A stretch of DNA of 64,000 nt, from assembly GCA_017464285.1 (NCBI GenBank), contig JAFUDT010000014.1, positions 1 to 64,000 on the forward strand. Reading direction: 5' to 3'. This DNA comes from Bacteroidales bacterium (lineage in GTDB: Bacteria > Bacteroidota > Bacteroidia > Bacteroidales > UBA1402). The position numbers were made by a program, and so were the translations under genes. Positions 6,482 to 15,485 of the stretch are shown here, piece after piece. A model generated the notes under the pieces. The model saw nothing but the letters and a program-made list of their open reading frames with translations, ran no database searches and was not told the origin of the DNA. The stretch's first letter is position 1. The number at the start of each line of letters is the position of its first letter.

Positions 6482-8638
6482 TTATCTGACGATAAACTTC
6501 CTGCCACCCTGCAGATAAATGCCGGGCTTGAGGTTGTCGGTATCCAGCACGCGACGGCCCAGGATGTCATAAACGTTGGCATCCTCAATGCGAGTAGCCT
6601 TGACCGTCTTGATACCGTCGAGTACGGTCGGACCGAAGTAGTAGATCTCACTGACGAACAGAAACTCGGTCTTCTGCGACTGCGTACCGGCGGCCAGCTG
6701 AGCTGCGAAATCCTCACCCTTGAAATACTCGCTGGTCTCGTCACCCTTGATGCGGATATAGATCTTCTGACCGGCCAGGGCGGCAGGAATCTCAGCCTTG
6801 ACAGAGAACCAGGTCTGTTCCTTGCTGATTTCGGCCTTGACGATGTTGGTCCAGGTGGCCTTGTCGGTCGAATAGTCCACCAGAGTGGTCTTGTAGCACA
6901 TATTGTCCGAAGCGATGTTGAAGGTCAGGTAAGAACCTTCCTCGACAGACGGCACTTCGAAATAGATGTAGTCCGACGGAGCCTTGTCGGCAAACTTGGC
7001 ACTGTCGGTGTGAACAAACACACAATAGCGGACATCATCAGCGACCTTGTTCGTACGGGTCATCAGGGCCTCTGTGGTGGAATCTACATATTGGGTGCCG
7101 TCCCAGGTGGCATAGCACAGCGTGTAAGGAGTGTCGCCCTTGTAGAAGTTGGCCTCCAGCGGAGCATTGAGTTTGACATTGTTCTTTTCCAACTGCTCAA
7201 AGTTCCATGCAGCCCGGTAGGGAGCTTCCTCGAAGCGAGCCACCAGATCCAGGTTGTCTTCCAGCGTGATGGTCTGGGTCAGCTCGGTCGAACCGTTGCT
7301 CCATCCCAGGAACTTGTTGAGGTTGCCTTTGGTCACAGCCGTCACAGTGATATCCTCACCGCTGAGGAACTTGGTGGAGGTCTCCTTGTAGACCTTGTCG
7401 TTAAGGATGAAATCGGCAGTTTTGGAGCCTTCGATACTGATATTGACAGTCACGGCCACCTGCTTGACATCTGTGTACATTTTGGTGTCGCCAATGGGAG
7501 CACCGTCCACACCGGCGGTATAGATCTGCTCACCCTTCCAGATGTAGAACAGTCCCTGCTCGGGATCGGTGAATTTGTTCCAACCGAAACCGATGGTGTC
7601 CATCGTCAGGTTGTCGATGTCGGCACTCAGGAAGTCACCTTCGAGGTCGTCATCGAGAGCGGCACGAGGATCGCGGAAACCAGACAGGACGTTGTTTTTG
7701 CACTCAACCATGCCATAGCGGATACTGGCCAGATAACGCACGGGCAGTTTTTCGAGCGTATCGGGCTTTTCTTCGATAATGGCAGCCAGACCGGGGTTGT
7801 TGTAATCGTCCACCCAGTTGGGCACCAGGAAGATATTGTTGTTGATGTGGAATTCCGACATCTGGCCGACAAACTGGTTGAAGTTCATCAGAGAACCCTG
7901 CTGGCAATGGCCGATAAAGGTATTGTTCTCAAAGGTGAAGTTGATATCGACACGGCCGGCTTCCTCGGTCATCGTATCAAACTGCACGATGGAATGTACA
8001 TAGCCCAGGTTGTAGAACAGGTTGTTGCGGAACACCATCTCGGAGACGCGCATGTCCAGACGGAACAACGACATGGGATTATCCAACGCATAACCGGTAT
8101 GGAAGGTGCAACCTTCGACGGCGAAATAGTTGATGTCACCGGCATCCTTCAGGCCGTTCGAGCGGGCTTCGGGCTGCACGCGGAACAGGGCACGGTTGTA
8201 GTTCTTCACCTCGCAGTTGGAGAATACCAGCGTGTCCATGTAATGATAGAAGGTATCCTTCGAGTTGAACAGATACTTCGAATTGGCCTTGTTACCGCCG
8301 TTGCATTCGATGACCAGGTTTTCCAGGAAAACCGACAGACGGTCGGCATCGGTGTTTCTCGGCAGATTCCACTGCAGACCCAGTTTGGCCCGGCCGTTTT
8401 CCTCATCATCCAGGCCGATGACATGGATCGTACCGCTGTTGGGCAAATACTTGCCGTTGGTCAGGGCAATGATTTGCGGAGTAGCTCTCACGAAAATCGT
8501 GTCAATCACATCGTTGGTTCTTTCTTTAAAGAACTCGGCCTCAAAGTCGGCCTTGTTGCCGACAGTCACATGGCCGGCCCAGGTCTGGAAGGTCGCCAGG
8601 GCCGTCATACACATGAGTGCAGTAAAAATTTTTTTCAT
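6482..8638 (-). CDS. Secreted parallel beta-helix protein (DUF4957/DUF5123-like), possible pectin-active protein
   Basis: The product has 718 residues and a signal peptide (MKKIFTALMCMTALATFQTWAG). Residues about 25-330 contain repeated short strands with Asn/Phe ladders (VFSNCEVKNYNRALF, VFRNNLFYNLGYVHS, FTFENNTFIGHCQQGS, FHINNNIFLVPNW), the signature of a right-handed beta-helix as in DUF4957/DUF5123 proteins of pectin loci. Residues about 395-470 resemble an InlB-type beta-grasp repeat (FLGWSNGSTELTQTITLEDNLDLVARFEE). A beta-sandwich region follows, and the C-terminus (NVYDILGRRVLDTDNLKPGIYLQGGRKFIVR) looks like a T9SS sorting tail. It is last in the SusCD operon. Catalytic activity is not proven by sequence; it could bind glycan. 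Confidence 0.7.
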   Translation of the reverse strand: MKKIFTALMCMTALATFQTWAGHVTVGNKADFEAEFFKERTNDVIDTIFVRATPQIIALTNGKYLPNSGTIHVIGLDDEENGRAKLGLQWNLPRNTDADRLSVFLENLVIECNGGNKANSKYLFNSKDTFYHYMDTLVFSNCEVKNYNRALFRVQPEARSNGLKDAGDINYFAVEGCTFHTGYALDNPMSLFRLDMRVSEMVFRNNLFYNLGYVHSIVQFDTMTEEAGRVDINFTFENNTFIGHCQQGSLMNFNQFVGQMSEFHINNNIFLVPNWVDDYNNPGLAAIIEEKPDTLEKLPVRYLASIRYGMVECKNNVLSGFRDPRAALDDDLEGDFLSADIDNLTMDTIGFGWNKFTDPEQGLFYIWKGEQIYTAGVDGAPIGDTKMYTDVKQVAVTVNISIEGSKTADFILNDKVYKETSTKFLSGEDITVTAVTKGNLNKFLGWSNGSTELTQTITLEDNLDLVARFEEAPYRAAWNFEQLEKNNVKLNAPLEANFYKGDTPYTLCYATWDGTQYVDSTTEALMTRTNKVADDVRYCVFVHTDSAKFADKAPSDYIYFEVPSVEEGSYLTFNIASDNMCYKTTLVDYSTDKATWTNIVKAEISKEQTWFSVKAEIPAALAGQKIYIRIKGDETSEYFKGEDFAAQLAAGTQSQKTEFLFVSEIYYFGPTVLDGIKTVKATRIEDANVYDILGRRVLDTDNLKPGIYLQGGRKFIVR

Positions 8639-8683
8639 AAGCGATGAATTAAGTTGGTTGGTTAGTTGATTGATATTAGTTGT

Positions 8684-10411
8684 TTATAGTTCCCAATTGA
8701 TGAAATACTTCGTGCGCAGCGACTGCTCCACCTGCGACTGCTGGGCGGCATCATACTTGGCTTTGACCCGGTCGTAGATAATCTGGTAGTCGCGGCCATA
8801 GCGTTCAGCCATCTTGACCAGATAGCTGTAGGATTTGCCCTCGCCCGTAAACTCTTTCAGGTATTCATCGGCAAGAGCCAGGTCGTACTGCTTGATTCGC
8901 TCCCGGTTATAGGCAAATGAGCGCTTCTGGACCTCAGTCGCATCGTCGGATATGCCAGGCAGGTCGTATTCACGGGCTCGGTTGGCACCGACAATACCGA
9001 TGTCACCGTAGCCTCCCGAAGATGCAAACCAGTTGGTATAACCCGGATCCCAGACCGGCTCTCCGTCCAGACTGTCGGTTGCCAATGTCGTATATCCGCC
9101 CGGGAAACGGTTCAGCAAACCTGTATTGAGCAGGGTACGGGCCACATCCCAATGGCCCAGATGGTTTTCGGCTTCGGCCAGCAGGAAGTGCAGGTCGTGG
9201 CCACGGAACAGGGGAATAGTGGGTTCGATCTCGAATATTTTGGCACGCAGGTAGCCCTGATTGTTCAAGCGGGTGTAATAATACTTCGAAAAAGCCAACT
9301 CTCCACCCAAGACATTGCTCACCAGGCGTTGGGCACCTCCACGGATGTCCGATTCGTTGTAGGTGGCCAAAGCCGATTCAGAGGGCTTCAGATAGTATCC
9401 GTCGCCGGGATACTCCGGGCAGAAATACTGCACCAGACGATTGTACTGTCCGTTCTGGTAGTCATAGAAAACAGCTCCCAGAATCTGCTGGGCATACCCC
9501 ACTTGTTCGGTCCAGAAGATGTTGGGGTACTCCAGGATAATCTGCATCGAGCAGCTATAGTAATCGGTTCCGAAGTTGGTTATCGAGGAATTGAGGAAGG
9601 CCAGTACATTGTCTCGAATCCAGCGCCAGTCGGCCGCAGCCGATGCCTCATCCTCGTAGTTGGTACGCCAGGAGGCCAGTTCGGCACGCAGGGAGATCCA
9701 CTTGGGGGTCATCAGCTGCCAGTACTCATAGCTTTCGTTGCCGTTGACCGGGTCGATCCAATAGCTCCAGTTCATCTCCAGATCGGCAGGAATCTGCTGG
9801 CCGCAGGCCTCGATGCCAGTGTCAAGCAAATCAATGCAGCGGTTGCAGATACCGAACATGTCCAGATGCTCGAAAGTGCTTCTGTCGGTCAGCGGACGCA
9901 ACTCGGTCATGTCTGTATCGAACCAGTAAGCTTCGCCGTAAATCCGGCCTAGCATATAGTAGGCCCATACCTTATAACGCAGGGCCGAACTCACCAGGCG
10001 GGGCACATGTACTTTGGCACTGTCGCTCATAGCGCCGGCCACACGACTGTAGTAGTCGTCCATCTTGGCGATGAAGTCGTTGCAACTGACTATCACGGCG
10101 TAGTAGCCAGTCGGATCGGCATAAGGATTACCGTCGGTCTCGCCGTAGGCGGCCAAATTCTGCAAATCGACCGGGGCGTTGCCCGTTGTTTCCAAGTAGT
10201 TGCAACGCGGATCTGTAAGGAAGATGGCCTGGTCGCCCACTTCCTGCATACGGGTGACGATACCCAGGAAACCCCGATACATTTCACTTTCCTTGGAGAT
10301 GTAATCGCCTTCTTTGAGCACATTGTCCGGATCGGTCTCGAAGAACTGACAAGAGGACAACAAGCCCGTCAGACTCAGGAAAAGGACAAGATATATCGAT
10401 TTCTGTTTCAT
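8684..10411 (-). CDS. SusD/RagB-family surface glycan-binding lipoprotein (second pair)
   Basis: The start at 10411 gives a lipoprotein signal ending LSSC, followed by QFFETDPDNVLKEGDYISKESEMYRGFLG, the standard SusD N-terminus; ATG 10441 upstream is disfavoured. The product has 575 residues. The middle carries SusD-type helical repeats (ALRYKVWAYYMLGRIYGEAYWF) and the C-terminal half the RGHDLHFLLAEAENHLG segment typical of the TPR-like region that packs on the SusC barrel. It binds a glycan at the cell surface and lids the partner transporter. It lies 10 bases downstream of its SusC partner, ahead of the beta-helix gene. The specific sugar is unknown; pectic substrates are suggested by the neighbours. 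Confidence 0.9.
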   Translation of the reverse strand: MKQKSIYLVLFLSLTGLLSSCQFFETDPDNVLKEGDYISKESEMYRGFLGIVTRMQEVGDQAIFLTDPRCNYLETTGNAPVDLQNLAAYGETDGNPYADPTGYYAVIVSCNDFIAKMDDYYSRVAGAMSDSAKVHVPRLVSSALRYKVWAYYMLGRIYGEAYWFDTDMTELRPLTDRSTFEHLDMFGICNRCIDLLDTGIEACGQQIPADLEMNWSYWIDPVNGNESYEYWQLMTPKWISLRAELASWRTNYEDEASAAADWRWIRDNVLAFLNSSITNFGTDYYSCSMQIILEYPNIFWTEQVGYAQQILGAVFYDYQNGQYNRLVQYFCPEYPGDGYYLKPSESALATYNESDIRGGAQRLVSNVLGGELAFSKYYYTRLNNQGYLRAKIFEIEPTIPLFRGHDLHFLLAEAENHLGHWDVARTLLNTGLLNRFPGGYTTLATDSLDGEPVWDPGYTNWFASSGGYGDIGIVGANRAREYDLPGISDDATEVQKRSFAYNRERIKQYDLALADEYLKEFTGEGKSYSYLVKMAERYGRDYQIIYDRVKAKYDAAQQSQVEQSLRTKYFINWEL

Positions 10412-10421
10412 AGCCTTGCTG

Positions 10422-13400
10422 TTAGAAATTAAGATTGACACCGAGTTTGAACGTTACAGGAATGCCCACTTTGGCATAGTCAAAACCGCGCAGCGCCTCG
10501 GCATAGCTGTAGCAGAATTCCGGATCGGTGCCTAAATAGTTGCTCAGGGTCCACAGGTTCTCAGCCGAAAGCCAGACTTGACCGTCCACATAGCGCAGGA
10601 GGTCTTTGCTCAGGGCGTAGGCCAGGGTCAGTCTTCTCAACTTGAGGAAACCGGCATTCTCGATCCAACGGTCGCTGAACAGGTTGTTGCCCGAGGGGTC
10701 ACCATAGGCGGCACGGGGCATGTCGGTCTCCTGTCCTTCGATCTGCCAACGGTTCATCACGGCTACCGACTGGTTGTAGAAGCGGTCCATCGATTCGGTC
10801 TGACGACGGGCGGCATTGTAGGCCCGGTTGCCCAGGCTGAATCCCAAATCGGCGCTCAGACGCCAGTCTCCATAGCGGAAGCTTGTACCCAGCGAGCCGA
10901 ACAGGAAAGGAGCCGCCGTACCCAGAGCCACGCGGTCTTCATCGTTGATCATACCGTCGCTATTCTGATCGACAAAGATCACATCGCCACCCTGATAATA
11001 GCCTCCATAGGGAGTCTTCAAAGGCAGGCCGGTGGCGGCGGTCGGTGTCAGGGCCTCGGCGTTGGTACGATAGACGCCCTGAGTCTGATAGCCATAGAAT
11101 TCATAGGGGGCACGTCCCTTCTTGAGACGGGTCTGGGCATCGTCTCCGGTATAGGAGACGATGGTCTCGTCCTGCTGGCCCAGGCTGGTAATCTGGCTAC
11201 TCTGCGCCGTGGCATCCAGACTGAAGGTCAACTCCATCTGGCCCGTACGGAGCGCCTGATAGCGGATACCGGCCTCAAATCCGTTGTTGAAGATAGAGGC
11301 CGTGTTGGCGTAGTAGGGCTCGTTGGATCCGTAGACAGACGATATTTTACTGTCGAGCAGCAGGTCGTAGTGCTTGACCAGGTATTCGGCAAAGCGGATG
11401 TTCAGTTTGTTGCGGAACATCGACAGATCCACGCCTACATCGGTCTGCGTCTTCTTTTCCCATTCCAGGGAGGTATTGGGCACGCCGTTGCGGACGATGG
11501 TTCCCAGATTGAACAGGTTATTGGATACGTAATAGTTCTGCCCGTAGTTGGAAGAGAAGCGGCTGTTGCCCGATTTGGACAATTCCAGGCTGATATTGAA
11601 ATAATCAATATTTTCTCCCATCTGTCCGTTGTTGGCAGCCATATAGGTGACACTGGCCGAAGGGAACAGGCCGAAGCGCGGAGCGTTGATGCCCGACACG
11701 GACGAGCCGTCAGCCGTCAGGCCGGCAACGAAACGCCACAGATTGTCATAGACATAGCTTGCATGAGCATACACACTCAACCAGCGCCATTCGTCGTTGT
11801 TGCCCAGGATGTTCCACTGGTCAGTCACCATATTCAGGCTACGGTAGTAGTCGTTGGCGGAATTGTAGCCGCTTGAGGCGTCATATTCGTAACTCTTGGT
11901 CATCATCCTGACGCCGGCATAGGCATTCACTGCATGGATATCGTCGAAGGTGTTGCGGTAAGCGGCATTCAGATTGTAGAAATAGGCGTTTTGACGGACA
12001 ACTCCCATCGAGACAAAGTTCTCGCCCGTGCCGTAGAGCTGAGGAATGATAGCCTGGTCGGAGACACCGGGTGTAAAGACATATTCTTCCGTATAGTCGT
12101 AGTAAAGGCTGAGCAGGCCCGTGAAGGTCCAGTATCGGTTAGGACGATAGTTCAGACCCAGCCGGATGTCAACGTCATAAATCTTGTCTGTGGCATCGAC
12201 CGTACGTACCAGGGCCAAGGGGTTGGAGACATTGTCGTAGGGAAAACTCGGATTGCCGTTTACATTCCAGCCGTCGTACTTCAGGTAGCGCCCGTAGATG
12301 ATACCGTTGTTGCTCAGTTTCTGCCAGGGAGACAGACTGGGCATCATGTGCCAGGCTGCCAGGATGGGATTGGTCTCCTCGCTCAGTCCCGTGTTGTTGA
12401 GGTCGCTGTTGAGATAGGCCAGATTGACCGAGGTGAAAACCTCGAAGTCGGGCGACACCATGATATTGGTGTTCAGAGAGGTGTGATAGCGGTTTGAGGA
12501 GGTCTGGTCCAAAATACCGTCCTCATGGGTATATCCAAAGGATATATTGTACTTGGCCACTTCGTCGCCGCCTTCCACACGCAAGACATTGTCGGTGACC
12601 AGTCCGTTGCGGTAGATCAGGTCGGTCCAGTCGGTCGTATTGTTGAACAGATAGGCGTAATAATAGTCGTCCGTACCTGCCAGGAAGGGATAGTCTTTCT
12701 GCAGAGCCGACAAGGAATTGTAGCGGCTCTGCCCGATATCGGTCAGATAACTTTCGTATTGGTTGACATTCATCATGGGCAGTTGTCTCTTGGCTCGGGA
12801 AAGGCCGTAGTTGCCTGAGAAAGAGATACGCGTATCAAGTTTGTCGCGGTCGGCCTTCTCGGTCTCGATGAGAATCACACCGTTGGAGCCCAGGCTGCCG
12901 TACATGGCGGCCTCAGCCCCGCGCAGCACTGTGATGCTGCGGATGTCGTTGGCATTGTAGCCGAACAAGACATCCCGGCTGTAGCCGTTGATGACATCAC
13001 TCACCGACGTGTTGGCCAGGAAAGGCACGCCGTTGATGACCAGTAAGGGGGTATTGTCGGCATTGAGCGAATGCAGACCACGCAAGTTCAAGTAGGCACC
13101 TTCACCGGGCATGCCGCTCTTGCGGCCAATCATCAGAGACATGGCGGCATCCTGCCAGCTAAGGATGGCCGAAGGGCTGGCCGAATAGTCCTTCTTGGCG
13201 ACTGTCTCGACCAGCGAAGAAGCCTGGCTGCGCGGCAAGGAGCCTTCGGGCAGCCGGATCTCTCCGGTATATCGGTGTTCCGAGGTCGGAATGAGGATGA
13301 TATTCTCAGGAATGACACTGCCGCGCAAAGGGAAAACCTGCGTATAATAGTTCTGACAAACCACTCGCAGGGTACCAAACTCAACCTCCACGGGCAAGGA

Positions 13401-13577
13401 ATAGGAGCCCGTGGCATCAGTCATAGCCGCCAGGCGGGTACCGTCGATCGAGAGGATGACACCTTCGATGGGCTGGCCGTCGGGCGTCAGTACGCGACCG
13501 GTCAGATTCTGGGCTCCCACTGACGCCATAGCGGCGATACCAAGGGCGAGACTAAGCAATATTCTTCTTTTTTTCAT
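10422..13577 (-). CDS. SusC/RagA-family TonB-dependent glycan transporter (second pair)
   Basis: The start is set at 13577 (MKKRRILLSLALGIAAMASVGAQ); an upstream ATG at 13619 would overlap the previous gene. The mature protein begins with a carboxypeptidase-regulatory-like domain (NLTGRVLTPDGQPIEGVILSIDG). The plug follows (LNLRGLHSLNADNTPLLVINGVPF; ITVLRGAEAAMYGSLGSNGVILIET), then a 22-strand-type barrel ending VTFKLGVNLNF. The length of 1051 residues is usual. Oligosaccharides are imported across the outer membrane with TonB energy. The plug region has an unusually long insert (RYTGEIRLPEGSLPRSQASS…) before the plug proper. It partners the SusD at 8684-10411. Confidence 0.92.
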   Translation of the reverse strand: MKKRRILLSLALGIAAMASVGAQNLTGRVLTPDGQPIEGVILSIDGTRLAAMTDATGSYSLPVEVEFGTLRVVCQNYYTQVFPLRGSVIPENIILIPTSEHRYTGEIRLPEGSLPRSQASSLVETVAKKDYSASPSAILSWQDAAMSLMIGRKSGMPGEGAYLNLRGLHSLNADNTPLLVINGVPFLANTSVSDVINGYSRDVLFGYNANDIRSITVLRGAEAAMYGSLGSNGVILIETEKADRDKLDTRISFSGNYGLSRAKRQLPMMNVNQYESYLTDIGQSRYNSLSALQKDYPFLAGTDDYYYAYLFNNTTDWTDLIYRNGLVTDNVLRVEGGDEVAKYNISFGYTHEDGILDQTSSNRYHTSLNTNIMVSPDFEVFTSVNLAYLNSDLNNTGLSEETNPILAAWHMMPSLSPWQKLSNNGIIYGRYLKYDGWNVNGNPSFPYDNVSNPLALVRTVDATDKIYDVDIRLGLNYRPNRYWTFTGLLSLYYDYTEEYVFTPGVSDQAIIPQLYGTGENFVSMGVVRQNAYFYNLNAAYRNTFDDIHAVNAYAGVRMMTKSYEYDASSGYNSANDYYRSLNMVTDQWNILGNNDEWRWLSVYAHASYVYDNLWRFVAGLTADGSSVSGINAPRFGLFPSASVTYMAANNGQMGENIDYFNISLELSKSGNSRFSSNYGQNYYVSNNLFNLGTIVRNGVPNTSLEWEKKTQTDVGVDLSMFRNKLNIRFAEYLVKHYDLLLDSKISSVYGSNEPYYANTASIFNNGFEAGIRYQALRTGQMELTFSLDATAQSSQITSLGQQDETIVSYTGDDAQTRLKKGRAPYEFYGYQTQGVYRTNAEALTPTAATGLPLKTPYGGYYQGGDVIFVDQNSDGMINDEDRVALGTAAPFLFGSLGTSFRYGDWRLSADLGFSLGNRAYNAARRQTESMDRFYNQSVAVMNRWQIEGQETDMPRAAYGDPSGNNLFSDRWIENAGFLKLRRLTLAYALSKDLLRYVDGQVWLSAENLWTLSNYLGTDPEFCYSYAEALRGFDYAKVGIPVTFKLGVNLNF

Positions 13578-13588
13578 ACACCTGTCAA

Positions 13589-15481
13589 TTAATAGTTGTT
13601 GATCGTCGGACGCAGACACCAGTGATACATCATCAGCTGGTTGACATCGCTCTTGGTCCGGTCCTGACGACCGTTGCCATACAGGGCTGCATTATCGTTC
13701 GAGGCAATCTTTATCTTGAAATTGCCACTTTTTTTCAAATTGACGATGGCCACCTGATAGCCGTCGGTATCGTAGGCCGAAGCCTTCTGGTACTGCACCG
13801 GATCCTGGTCATACCACCAGCGCCAGTCGAAATATTCAGGATAGCCGATCGACTCCGAGCCATAAAAATCCAAGCCCTCCATGGCTCCGCCGCGGTCGAA
13901 ATGGAAATTCGAGCCGGTGGCGATGAGCGACATGTCCTCGACCAGGCAGTTGTCGGGGCCGAAGGTCTCGTCGGCTCCGCAGAACCAGATGCAGACGGAA
14001 TAGGTAAGCGAATGCTTGAAACCCATGCGCAGGTAGTATTCTCCGGCAGGGAGGCTCACTTCCTTCAGTCCGAAGGTCTTGGGTTCCGTCTCGTTGTAGA
14101 GCAGGCCGTCATAGTCGACCGAGACTTGCAGCGAATCGGCCCGGGCTGCGGCATCAGGTTCGGCCGTCAACACATGATAGTACATGGTAGGCAGCGTCGA
14201 AGAAAGTTCGAAGGGGCTCTGGGCATCGTTCACCACCATGGGTTTGGCCCAGTGGTTCCAGCGGAAATAGCCGCCCTCAGTGGGCGTCATGGCCGTGGCG
14301 TTCCAGCCCTGCTGTTCGGCAGTCAAGGCCGCCCATACCTGATAGAGCCTGGCTTTGACGCGCCATATGACGATATGGTTGGGGATCTTGTAGTCTGTCA
14401 GACGATAGGCCACCCCGTTGGAGAGGTTGACTGCATTGCCCACATCGGCCTTCTGCACCGAAGGTTTCCACTGCGCGGCCTCGTATGCCTTGAAGGTTTC
14501 TTTGTCGGTAGCTTCGTCAATCTGTCGGATAAAGCCGCCCACACAGGCAAACTGTTCCTCGACATCAGAAGCCACTTCGCGGGGCGACAACTTACGATCC
14601 ACAAAACAACTCGAGACGATCCACCGGCGGAATTTCAAGCTATCCTGGGCTGTAGCCGAACGGTTCAGCCACTGAGGAATACTGTCGAGGGCTGACTCAT
14701 AAGCTTGCTGCAGGAGCGTATTGTCGGGGAGGAATACCGTTGACTGGAATGACTCACTTCGCATATTCCAGTAGTCCAAGCCATTTTCAGTATAGCGGTC
14801 CATCAGCGTATTACGCACGGCCATGACAGAATCTTTATAGACGATGTTGCCCATGGCATCGATACCCACCGGCACTGAAGCATCGGCATCGAACCAGATC
14901 TCCTCAAACTCATGCAGGAAACTCTTGAACAGGGAATAGTTGTCGTCCAAACCCTGAATATACTCATAGACCGAAGGCTGTACGGGGATGATGGCCGACA
15001 CATAGTAAATATAACCGTTCTCAGCTTTGACAACCTTGCGGATCTCCCTGTCGTTCAGATAGTAACGCCCGGACTCATCGACCGTCACCCACAGGTTTTT
15101 GCCGCTCTGCATGAAGATGCCCTGGCCCGATTTCAGGGAGGAAGCAGGCACCGGAATAGACGACAGATTGTTGGCGGCAAAGAGTTCATGGCTCATCTGG
15201 GTGGCATCATAGGAAGTGACATGCTGGTCTTCGCAAACAATCACCGTACAAGGATGGCCCGATTTCATCTGTCCGACAAGACCGGCTTTCTCAAAGAGCC
15301 TGCGCATTGTGCCGAGTCCGGGAGCCTCACTCAGGTAAGAGGCCACATCTCCCCCGTAAAGGGGCATGTCGATCGAGGTCGAGATTTCGGTCTCGCTGAA
15401 ATGATCCTGCCACGCGCTACATCCACCGAGCAAAAGGGCTGCCGTGGCTATCATCAGGAATTGTCTATGTTTCATACGCAT
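13589..15481 (-). CDS. Surface lipoprotein, fasciclin-related (FAS1/DUF5108-like), third of three
   Basis: The 630-residue product has a lipoprotein signal (MKHRQFLMIATAALLLGGC, SAWQDHF after the Cys); start at MRM (15481) or MKH (15475). Residues about 45-175 resemble a degenerate FAS1 domain: SYLSEAPGLGTMRRLFEKAGLVG, CTVIVCEDQHV, and RKVVKAENGYIYYVSAIIPVQPSVYEYIQGL. A second FAS1-like segment follows (FQSTVFLPDNTLLQQAYESAL). The C-terminal 250 residues look like a beta-sandwich (EYYLRMGFKHSLTYSVCIWFCG). FAS1 domains mediate adhesion or protein contacts. Placement between SusD of the first pair and SusC of the second implies an accessory surface glycan-binding protein. Confidence 0.65.
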   Translation of the reverse strand: MRMKHRQFLMIATAALLLGGCSAWQDHFSETEISTSIDMPLYGGDVASYLSEAPGLGTMRRLFEKAGLVGQMKSGHPCTVIVCEDQHVTSYDATQMSHELFAANNLSSIPVPASSLKSGQGIFMQSGKNLWVTVDESGRYYLNDREIRKVVKAENGYIYYVSAIIPVQPSVYEYIQGLDDNYSLFKSFLHEFEEIWFDADASVPVGIDAMGNIVYKDSVMAVRNTLMDRYTENGLDYWNMRSESFQSTVFLPDNTLLQQAYESALDSIPQWLNRSATAQDSLKFRRWIVSSCFVDRKLSPREVASDVEEQFACVGGFIRQIDEATDKETFKAYEAAQWKPSVQKADVGNAVNLSNGVAYRLTDYKIPNHIVIWRVKARLYQVWAALTAEQQGWNATAMTPTEGGYFRWNHWAKPMVVNDAQSPFELSSTLPTMYYHVLTAEPDAAARADSLQVSVDYDGLLYNETEPKTFGLKEVSLPAGEYYLRMGFKHSLTYSVCIWFCGADETFGPDNCLVEDMSLIATGSNFHFDRGGAMEGLDFYGSESIGYPEYFDWRWWYDQDPVQYQKASAYDTDGYQVAIVNLKKSGNFKIKIASNDNAALYGNGRQDRTKSDVNQLMMYHWCLRPTINNY

Positions 15482-15485
15482 CTTG

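Noticed and set aside
7010..8647. Plus-strand open frame of 545 codons
   Set aside because: Antisense shadow of the beta-helix protein gene.
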